Assembly: GCA_958496175.1 (NCBI GenBank)
Contig: OY292274.1
Coordinates: forward strand, 60,460,630-60,524,629
Source: Sisyra terminalis
Taxonomy: Eukaryota; Arthropoda; Insecta; Neuroptera; Sisyridae
Length of the DNA: 64,000 bases
Direction of reading: 5' to 3'
In this document: positions 1-12,000 of the stretch, piece by piece
Numbering within the stretch: the stretch's first letter is position 1
Layout: every line of letters starts with the position of its first letter
Notes under the pieces: model-generated
Database searches by the model: none
Seen by the model: only the letters and a program-made list of their open reading frames with translations
What the model was told of the DNA's origin: nothing
Made by a program: the position numbers and the translations under genes

Positions 1-3000
1 GTGTCGAGGTCCTGTTACAGGCGAGACTTGCCACATATTTGGGGGTGGAGGTGTTTCTGATAAACTTCCCGATGTGGAACGTCTTCGACCACCAGGAGGC
101 GTACCCAACGTAAAAAGAACCGATGGAGGAGATAAAGAACTGAGATCAGGATGTGTATGCCGGTCCGATCGCTTCATACTAATTGGTTGCGATCTAGGAA
201 TGGGAGAGCCGGTACTTTCCGTCTACAAACAAAATCACAATCATTTTTACTCAAAAATTGAAACAATTCCAGGAAAAAATAGATTTCAATAAATGTATAA
301 TGTAATTATAGAAATAATATTTTCATTTCTTACCTGTAATTTATTACTATCATTGGAATTATCGTTCGCTGCTCCATCTTTTTGAATTTCCAAATTTTCT
401 CGACTTCGCATACGAACATAAGCTGCCCGCATTGTCGGAACTGGTACCGGTTCTGACATGGGAAGTGTTCCAGGCCGAGCAGCTGGAATGGGAGTTCCTG
501 TTCCAATATTTGTTACAGGTAAGGGTGATCCAGACGTGGGACAAACCACTTTCGATGAAGGTATTCCACTCATTCGCCGAGTTGGACTCGGACATGGTAC
601 CGGACTATACTTGTAACTAAAAAACGTCTGAGTCAATGAAAATTCATCTAAAACTGATTTTATCTTTACGTTTTTTCAACATTTTGTTGGCCACTCGACG
701 CGGATGAATTTTCTGAAGGCAAATTTGCAGGTACTAAGACGAAATCGTCCGTCATTTCAGGACTCGAGCCGCTGGTTGTTTGCCGATTTGAAATTGGCGA
801 ATCTGATTCAAGTAAATTCATTTAGATTTCAAATAATCTTATTTTAACGATTAAAAAAAAAGGAAAGTGATGTTTATCGCGGAAGCACGATACATTTTTA
901 TGTAACTGACAAAACATACTGCGGAAATCTTTGCCAAAATCACTAAGTTTCTCTCGACTATGAATGGAGATTATTTGAACTTGAGCCAAATACCAATCTA
1001 GACAAATATATTCTCTAACTTACGTATATTGAAATCGAAATATTGCGTTGTAAAACCAACATACGATAAATTGCAAGTATGAAAATAAATGCAAACCCTG
1101 ACAAAACTTACCAGGATGTGAGGGTGGTGTTTTTCCTCCGCACGGGATCGGAGGTGTGGGCGAAGCGCGTGACACAAGATCTCGTCCTACAGGACTCAAC
1201 CTCAAATTCGACATTCCTGGCGGCAATTCTGTTAAATAATCATCCAATTCTTTTCTTCAAATAGTAAGAAACCACTTCGAACAAACGCAAACTAAACTCA
1301 TGCAGTACAAAAAGGAAAGTTTTCAAACTGGTTCGAATATTATGGGACATTGTTAAGAAAACGCAATAGAATATATTTGATTTTCATGAAAAAAAAGATA
1401 ATATCAGAAAAATATAAAAACGTAAATTATTAAATATATACCAAAACATTCAAATAGTACAGACTGGTTTTTGCCAAAAAATTATAATTTAATCACATTC
1501 AAATAACTTGAAGAGGTAATAGGAAAAATTAATTGAAATTTCAAGTGGAAAACTGAAGAAAAATGAGGAATTATTAGTCGATATTATCTTTTCATCGGTA
1601 GGGAAAAATTATAGACTATTAATGCAAAAAATGAACTAATGTTAAAGAAATAATGTTCAAAACATAAAATATTTCAAAAAAAAATCAATACACACCTGAC
1701 AATGGACTAGAGGAATGATTTAGTGGTTCTGGTCGTTGCAAAAATGCGTGATTAAAGAACGTGTGGAAATCCATACGTTCATTTCGGTTTCGTCGCAACA
1801 AACCCATCAATAAGTCAGCCAATTCCGGACTTGTTCCTGGAGGAATTCTACAATAAATAAAGAAAATGTTTATTTTGTATATAAATTCCAATATACCACA
1901 CTTACTTTGGCGAAAGATTGACATTTTTCTCATAAAATTGTTTTAACGCTTGTGGAGTGTTGGCCTGAAATGGAGCTTTTCCTGTTAAGCATTGAAACAC
2001 AATCGTACCCAAACTCCAAAGATCGGCTTTGGCGTCATAATGCAATGACATTATGACCTCAGGAGCCTAAAAAACATTTCATTCACATAATTATGTACAA
2101 ATTTAGTCATTAACAAAAGTATGAATTTAATTTGAAAACCTGTTACATACCATATACATAGGCGATCCGCAAAGCGTCGCTGCCATAACTCCGTCTTGCA
2201 AAAATCTCGCAAATCCAAAATCGGCTGAAATAAATAAAAACCCACATTACTCAATTCATTAGAGTAAAAATCTAATCCAAACCTATTTTAAGTTTGATTT
2301 CGGATGGTTGTGGACAAGCTTTAGTGCCACTATGTGACAATAGAATGTTTTGCGGTTTTAAATCGCGATGGACCACACCTTTGGCAAACAACGCTTTCAT
2401 CGCTCCAGCTATTTAAGAAAAATTTCAAAATACATCATAAATATGAATAATTATTTGCATAATCAATTCTTTTGCATTGTAGATAATTACCCAATTGGCC
2501 AAGGAAAAGTCTAATCGTATCCTCACTCAACGTTCCTTTGGCTAAAAAAATATTTGCACATTACTTGTCTTATTTTATTACATCTAATATTAGCTTTCAA
2601 CAGATACATTTTGATAAGAAATTGTCTTTTGAAAAATGGAAAAAAAAAGTTTACTAAACCAATATTTGGCAATGACTAAATCATTTTATTAATAGAAAAA
2701 AATGTAGAATACTCACCGACTAAATAATCGGCTAAATCTCCACCATTACAATACTGCAAAAAAATAAAAATAAAATTAATTACAAATTAAAATGAATAAA
2801 TATTTACACAGATAATAAGAAGAAAAGAAATTATCTTAAAATTGATTCAAACATATATCGTCGAGTTCAAAATACTAATGCTAAAATAATAATCCAATTC
2901 CAATAGGGAATATAACTAGTCAAATAGGCCAAATATTAAACAGACCACAAACAAATATGTCATTTTTTGGCTTTGTGATTTGGCAAAAGTATTTAGCATA

Positions 3001-6000
3001 TTTTACTTAGTATGTATTGTAATCTGTAACAATTGGGGAGATGACAATCATTGGTCAATATTGTAAGCATTAAAATACAACAGGGAATCTACTGGAGTTT
3101 GTTGTGCTGGTGGAAAAGTAAAATTGCCACAATTGGTCCCACCACCATGAATTATGCTCCTTAGTTTATGGGATAGGTAATGATAAACTAAAAACTCCTT
3201 AGCCAATATTCAAAAATATAACAGTTGTTTTCAAATGACGTCGTTTGGCGCATAAAACAAATATTATGTTTAAGGAAGTACTGAAGAAAACAGGAATATT
3301 CCCAGTAATCTTCCAGTCCCTGACTAATAGCGAACTTAGGATCGAATTGGCCAAAAAACGATACAATTTCGAGAGACACAATAGTCAAAAACAAAAATAT
3401 ATTTAGAAATATCTATGTATGTCGTTAAACTCATGAATAGGTGAGAATTTAAGGATTTTTGTAAGCATATGAGTTTTAACATGCTTAATGTTTTTATAGG
3501 TGTAAATCTAAATAAGTAAAATACAATCTATATTAATTTAATGCTAAAAAATTATTGTTATTGTTAGTAACTTAATAATTAAATATTTAGCGATATTACC
3601 GATATCAATTAATTTTCGTAATTCAATTTTAGGTGGTACGAAGTTCACCGGGTCCTCGAATAATATATAAAAAAAATATTTGTATGTACCAATTGTAACG
3701 CAGGTAATTTGAAAAACGTTTTATTCTTTAAATGTATTTTATATTATTACCATACACAAAAGAATTTAATGAAACCATAAATTTAAATTTGAAATTTGGT
3801 TTCTTTGTAAGAACATTAAAATATTATTAAATTGTATATATAATAAAAAAATACAAGTATATAACCAGTTTACTCATTAGCAAGTGTGGAATGCAAATTA
3901 TCGTACTTAAACCCGTGCTTTGAAATAACATAGTAAAAGCATGAAGGCCAAAATTATAACGAGAGAATGGCAGGTATAAATATGAAGATCAGGAATTTGG
4001 AACCAGTGTGAGGAATTTATTATTTGTTGTCAATTATAATTACATTAACACCTCTTTCCGAATCCATAAATGAGACCTTTGAAACTGTTTTTTTCTCACA
4101 TTTTGGCCTTCAAGCTTTTACTATGTTATTTCATATCAACAGTGGAGAGCAGGTAGAATAGTTTAGATAGCAATTGCACAACAAATTCACAATATTGATA
4201 ATTATGGAACAAAGGTTGAAAAAATTCAACGTAATTTCTTACTACCTGAATTCTATCGTACGATTCAAGAACAGGTTTATAGATTTCGATAATATTTTGT
4301 TTTTAGGTACTGCTTAGTGTTTCGCAAAAAAAAATGTATAAAGGTCACAAACAAGTCTAATCTAAATAGTTGTACTAATATTTTATTCTGATTTCATTTA
4401 TGGTTCCAATTTAAAGACAGCTTTACTGATTTGATAGAAACTTTGTAATCAAGTTCAACTAATTTTTCTTCAGAAGAAAAGGTTGCCTATTTACGTTTAA
4501 TTATTAATAATAAAAGTAGCATTCAGAAGAATAAACGGTCACCCATTAACTGGATATAAATTGAACCCTTTAATTAAATATCTATGTTCTTTTTTAAGAT
4601 ATCAAAAAATCAGCATATTTTAAATCAGGGGGGCCAATCCAAATGATATTGCGGACCACTTCGGAAATTCATTATAACTCCGTAGGCCACTTTTGAAGTT
4701 ATATCTCAAATTTTCTATACTAAATTTAGATACACTGTAAACATTTATAATATATTGATTTTCACCACAAAAGTCTGATGCATCTCGCGGGTCAAAAAAA
4801 TTATAATGGTGTGCCTTTTGCGGTCCGCGGGTTAGCCACCTTTAACAATCTCTGATTTAAATAAACAATGAATAATCAATCTTTAATCTGCATATTTAAA
4901 ATTGTTATTTTCAATCAATTTACCAGTATTGTATATTATTATCTTAACAATAGAATAATTAAAAGATTATCTTCTTTCAATTAATTACCTTTTCAACTCT
5001 TTATGAAAAAGTCGTCAAAATTAACTGGTTTAATAGACCCCCTACTGCGCTTTTAATGCGTCCCCGATTATTAAATTAAAAAGTTGTAGAAATAGGACAA
5101 TAAAAAAAACATTTTTTGAAGCCGTGAAACCCATGTAACCCCTTAAAGAGAGAATGAGTAGAAGGTAGTATTAGAAGCACTATTTGGAAATCACTAATAT
5201 CCGTGGTAGAATAGAAACGTGTTTAATTTTAAGCGGGGGGTAGGGTTTTTACTTTCGAAAAATCGTTTTTTTTCTCTTATCTTATTGTTTAACATTTCAA
5301 GAATATGTCCTTAAAATTTTAGGTCGATAGAAGTAATATTCTTAAAGTTATTGTCTTATTAATCTCCTGGCCTTTAACGCTCTAACTCTAACAGCTGCGG
5401 GCGATCGGGGTTAAACTACTTGACCGATTCATTTCAAACTTTATACACATTTTTGACATAAAATACCACCCCCCAACGTTTAGTAAATTTTTTTTTTTAC
5501 ATTAAGGGTGTTTTACACCCCCAAAATGGCGGAATTTTTATTGGAAAATAACAGTTTATACTTTAACTGGCCGCCAAAAATTTTTAAATGAAGAAAAAAT
5601 TATCAGAGAACGTTGCGGGGAATATTTGATCATAATTTGACTAATTTTTCTTGGTTTTTTATTTTCAAATAATTTCCAGCCAAGTTATGGTGAACACCGC
5701 AAATTGTTTTTTTTCTCAAGACGTTCTTGGGGAAGCTCTGTTACCAGCTTATGCTTCAATATTTCTGCATGAAAAAATTACCCTATATTGTCGAAAGTAT
5801 GCTCAATAATGTACAAAAGGTCCGAATAAAATTACTCAATCCATATTTAAGAAAAAAAATCGCAAAAAAAAGTATTTTTTTACCTTGAAACCCTAACCCC
5901 CTCCCCTTAAATTTAAGTTTCATTGTCGGTTAAATTTTTAGTACACATTTTCTATTATTATAAAGAGGAAATATTTGATTGTTTGTTTGCTTTGAATAGG

Positions 6001-9000
6001 CTTCGAAACTACTTAACCGATTTGAAAAATGCTTTCACTGTTGGGAAGCTACACTATTTCCGATGAACATGGACTATATTAAATTTTTAAAAAAGTTAGG
6101 GATCCATACTAAAATTTCAATAATGTGTGAAAAAATTACCAAAAAATTTTCTTACATTGCGTGCGCTGGTGATTTAACTAAAGAACGGAACAACCGAATT
6201 TAATGAAACTTTGTATTAAGATACAACACAATTACCCACGCACGTTAGGCTACTTATCATTCCGTAAAAATAATAAGGGAATGTATCCCCTACGTAAAAA
6301 CTGAGGGATGAAAAAAAAAATTACTTTAGACAGGCAAGTTATATATCATTGGAACGGTATTTAAAGTTAAAAAATAATCTGTATTAATATTTTTAGTTGA
6401 ACTAATAAAAAGCACAGTAATTTAATTTAAAGTACAAAAAATTGCCTTTTTGAAACACAAATGTTTTTATATATAATAAACAATTATTGTAATTATATGT
6501 TTATAGCGCTCCAGAAGAACTGGGTTTCGTGCAATTGTACAAATTTCAATTTCGCGGTTGTGTTGTACATTTCAATAGTGTAATAGTTTTTGGAAAAAGG
6601 TTCATTCGGGAATCGAGACAGTGAGATGGAATTTCTACTAATATTCAAAAATCTAGACCCTTAACTTCTGTTATTTTGACGCGAGTATTTTGATAACTTT
6701 AGACTTTTTTACTCATAATTAAGACCGACTTTATTGAACTTGGCGATATTTTTTATTTATGTATAAATGCTGATTGATTTATGAATTATTTGGTTCACAG
6801 TAGATATACGGAATTGAACATACTCTTTTTAGATATTTATAAATATTTTTTGAAAATTAATTGATAATTACATAGAACTATTTTATTCTTTGCAACAGTT
6901 TATTAAATGTGTCTTTTTCAAGTCGACAAAATAGTGTTTTCAGGTATGATTATGTTTTTCGTAAAAGAAATAAGAAAAATAAAAATTTTCATATACCACT
7001 ACAAATAGCAAATCTGAAAAGAAAATATAATCTACACCTACGTTACGCAGACGAAGTTGCGGGGATCAGCTAGTCAATTATAAAAATGAAATTTACCTAA
7101 AAATTATTTAAAATGCCTACGATCGACCGTTTGCCTACCTCTGGGATAGACGATGCTGGAGGAAAGAAATTCAAACACACGGGAAATTACTAGTACTAGA
7201 AAGGTAGGTAGAAGGTTTAAAATAAAAGTAAATCAATCTTGTTATAAAAATATTCAATTTGTACTAGTTTGGATTACACTGTAAGTAAGTAGGTTCAAAA
7301 TAGATTTTTTGCTACGACTTGGACATTTTAACTTCTAAAATTACGGATAGTAGGGCTTGAAACTTAAAGACCTAAAGCGATAAGGCGGTCGTAAATAAAC
7401 CTTATAAAAAATTATAATGAGCCAATTCGCACGAATATCCTTAGTTTATCATTTCCAACTTCAACCGATAGGATTTAAATGATTCATTGATTTTTCAGAA
7501 GACCGTGATTCCATGAATCAATAAATCCATTTTCAATATGAAGGTTTCATTTTTGTAACAAACCTATGTATGTTTGCTGCTATCAAAACGAAGCATCATC
7601 TCACATTACATTCAAACCGCTCTATGCATCTCTATTTATTTAACGACAAAATGATAACACATATTGTTAAAATATAAGTACTACACATAAAATATGTTTT
7701 ATAGAAATGCGACAACAAGCCCAAGAGATAAGATAAATTGATTACGGAAGAGTACACGGGAGGCGCTTGTTAGTAATCGCTTTTAGTTAACATTTTCGTA
7801 CGACACTTATCGGAACGTTTTTGCCCAAAGTTATACTAAACTAAAATCTTCAACAATTGCTCGTTACGTCCAAATCAATTCCTAGTATCGACCTCCGGTC
7901 GACTAATTAAAAGATTATTTGCGAAATTAAGTGATTTTTTTTTATAACATCAGTGGAAACCAGTCTCTACAACAATGCATTCGTTTCTTAAATTAATTTT
8001 ATTTATTCTTCCATTCCTAACTTACGGATCACTTATAGTCAGGTAAGCTCAATATTCCCCAAAATAGAACTCATCATAATCACGTTTTTATAACCGAAAG
8101 TAATTTAAAAAAAGTACATATTTCTGCTTTTATTTTCTTATCTATTAAACGAAAAAAAGAGAAAAATGCCTGTAGAACACGCCCTTGTTTCTCCAGACAA
8201 ACAAATATGATTTCTCATAGATTACACCGAGATACTAACTTATCAGTGATTCGTTGTATCGCTAATTTACAATTTTAGGGCTGAAGTGGAAATCAATGCA
8301 ACTACGTTAGCTGTGGATAGTGTGATGGAAACTACAACTATCATCACAACTATTGCACCAATTCTCAATACGACTCAACCCAGTGAGGTTCCCGCAGTAC
8401 AAAACGAAACCGAAAGCTCCGAATTAAATTTCACGACAACTGTAACACCCGTTGTAGCCGAACCATGTCCAACAAGTTGCACATGCACATCGATTCCAGA
8501 CGCAGTTTGTACGCAACAAGGCCTCAAAGACATTCCCACGGGATTATCGAGCCGATTAAAAATGCTAATTTTAACCAGTAACAGTATCAATGAAATAGGA
8601 GAAAATACATTCCGAGATCGAAATATTTATGAACTTAGATCGTTGTCGCTTAATCGAAACGCAATTCAACACATCCATCCCAATGTAATTTTTACACTAT
8701 AAAAATGTCCCTACAAAGTAACATTTTGTAGTACTTTGATGCAAAAAATTTATAAAAACAGCCCACTTGTAAATATCTCTTTCAATTTCTAAGAAATCCC
8801 ATTTAAGATATGGTCAAAGAGGAAAATGCATACTGAAGAGAGATACCCCTTTGTTTTAAGTCAAGCTTTAGACAAATGGGACTTATCATTGCATACTTCG
8901 TATTAGTACAGAACCCGGCTGCAAAATTACTACATGAATAATGTAAATAATCAAAATCTAATTTCTAAGTAATTTACAAGTGGGAGAATTAATTTTTCAT

Positions 9001-12000
9001 AAGATGCCAATTAAAAATTGCCCGCCAGTACAATTAATTACAATATTATTAATTGAAACATAATATCGTTTACATCTTATGGAAATAACACTTAAACCAC
9101 TTCACAGCAGTGTATTTAAAAGTTCCAGTCACTGCTGATTGCTTAGCCGCAACCTCTACGCACCCAGGTGTAAACAGATATGATTTCATGTAAACTTTCC
9201 GTTCATGAAGTATATTTATTTCGTTAGTACCACATTAAAGCTATTTTTTCTGTATTTAATGGTATAAAGTTGTCTGTAAAACGCAAATCGAAGTTTTCTG
9301 CCGTTAAAGATGCTAGGTATTGAAAATAAAGTGACAGAGTAATAGGGGTTGGTAAATATCTTAACTTATGAATTCCTTCACTTGTAAAAATACTAATAAA
9401 ATTAGATTTTGAGTACCTACATTATTCATGTACTAATTTCGCAACCGGATCTTAGACTAAATGAAATTGTTTCACCCGTTTTTAAGACTCCCAGACCAGT
9501 TTATAAAACATAATACTATTTGCATACACAGTAGGTCTTCTCTTTCTTAACTATCCTAGAATAATTATATCCCGCCTGAAAAAAACAGCCGATAACTTAC
9601 AATTGATAAAATTTGAAATATTTGCAATTTTTGAATACTTTTTTAATTGGACTAAAATTTGTACAGGGCACTATTCGTAAAAGACGTCCACCATGAGATG
9701 GAAGAAGGTCTTCAGAAAACGATTTGAAAATGTTAAAGAATAATCTAAGAAAAATATTTGTAGTTTGAAACCGTAATGCTAATTTTGTTATATGTTTTTT
9801 GGAGTGATCTTCGAAAACTTCTGGTGTCCAAGAAAAGGGAGGAAGAAGTGGTCATAGTATAGTAACTTCGGGCACAGAACCAGGGGGTGGTAAACAAATC
9901 TCAAAAATGCAAACGTCTTTTACGAATGATCCTTCATTATTAGGCGCAATATCGATTCCCCTTTTCAGTGGAGACCCAAAATTTTTCACTACGATTAAAA
10001 GATTCTAATGTTTTCTATGTTAAGAAAATTGGTACAATAAAGGTGTAAGATTATTGTTGATACAAGAAGTGGTTATAGACGGTTGGGAAACATAGGTTCC
10101 TTCATGGCATTTTGAGCCTATTACGATAGAAAGAATTCTAGCGTACCTCTGCTTCATAAAAGTTTACTGTACCATCTTTGACTTATATAAAAAAAAAAAA
10201 ATTAAAAAAACATCTCCACCCCGTTGAAAAACTCTCTTACAGAGTATATAATTGCAAGATGTTACTAGTTTTGGACATATAATTTATAATAAAAAAAGAA
10301 CAGTAAATCACTTTAACTATTTTAGGCATTTTCCACCCTCAAATATCTCGAGGTTCTCGATTTGGGAGATAACAAGTTAACAGAACTAGATTCAAATTTA
10401 TTCATCAACAATTCAGCATTGGTAACACTTCGAATTGACAACAATACAAACTTACAATTGCCTAAAGATGGCCCGTTTTTGACAATACCGAGTCTACGCG
10501 AATTAAATATATCGATGTGTAATCTCGTGTCATTACCCAGTGAAATTTTTGCTGGAATTCCAGCTTTGGACACCATCGATCTTCGTCACAATAAAATTCA
10601 AGTAATGTGTAAAAAAAACTGATTTAAATTTTAATAATCGGAGATGCAATAAAAGCATAGCAGGGGGTCAATTAAACCAGTTAATTTTGACGACTTTTTC
10701 ATAAAGAGTTGAAAAGGTAATTAATTGAAAGAATATAATCTTTTAATCCTTCTATTGTTCAGATAATAATATACAATTATATCAATGCCTCATTTTTATT
10801 GTTTATTTTACAACTTTTGAACATACTTTTTTCACTGTGATACACAAGTAAAAGATTATTTCCAAACTGAAGGTGAACCATTGAAAAAATTTAAAAATTA
10901 TAAATATAAATGACCCCCTGCTGTTTTGTTGCATTCTCTGATACAAACCAATCGTGATATACTAAGTAACGAAAAATTTTAGGACTTAGACATTACTATT
11001 TTCACAAATTTAACATCGCTATTGAAGTTAATTTTGCCGAGCTCGTTGCAAGGAAAAACGGCGGAAATTTGTCGCCAAGTTCCCGTATTGCGCGATTTAA
11101 TTATATCAAGCGATGATGGAAATGAAAATTCCATCGATTGTGCACCTTTACGATTATCACCCGACAAAGTACTAACAGGCACTAAAAACGCAGAACCTGA
11201 ATCAAGCAATGAAGCCTCAGAAGTTCCTTTCGATGAAGACTCTTCCAAAGAAATTACCGACAATAATAAAAACTCTGAAGAAACAAACGTGAAAACAAGT
11301 ACGATTCTTAATTGTACCCAATTTAATTTAACTAATTCATACTTTTAGTTGCAGTTAACGAAGTTCCACCCGCTGACGAAACGCATTCCCACATGAAAAG
11401 TGCAGAAACATCATCATCCAAAACCAGCTTAAGTGGCCAACAAGTAGACAACATAATCATCGGTGTTATGTTTTCGGCATTAGCCGTAGTTCTTTTAGTC
11501 GGTTTGATTAAATATCGCAGATCAATTTTGACCAAATGTTCGTCTCAAACATCGACTCCACCACGATCGAACACCCCTTATAACCCAACCACCATCAACA
11601 ATGCCGAAGACACTGAGCTTCAACCTCTTCAATCGAAAATCAATGGCAATCAAAATCCCAAAGAAACTGTGTAAATTAAACAATATTCATCCCCCAAAAA
11701 TAAAAGAATATTCTCGAAATAATTAATTATTGTATCCAACGTTAGTGTAGCTAAGTTATTTCGAGGAATTTCATCTTAAATTTAAATCTACTTACAATAT
11801 TCTGAGAGGAACATTTCTAATGTTAAGATATTTTTATTACATAATATTAAAACTAGTTTTGAGGTTTTGGTAAATTGTTCGAAAACTATTCGAAAATCTG
11901 TGGTCTAATGACACTAACTGTTAGAAATTTCCTGAGCATGCTTTATAATTGAATATTATTTTTTAATAAAAAAAAATGTTGTTTTAATATTTGACCAACT

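Noticed and set aside
74..292. 72-codon plus-strand frame at the left edge
   Set aside because: Antisense shadow of an Atg1 coding exon (222-1 minus), which has the ULK-like [13 protein letters not shown] motif.
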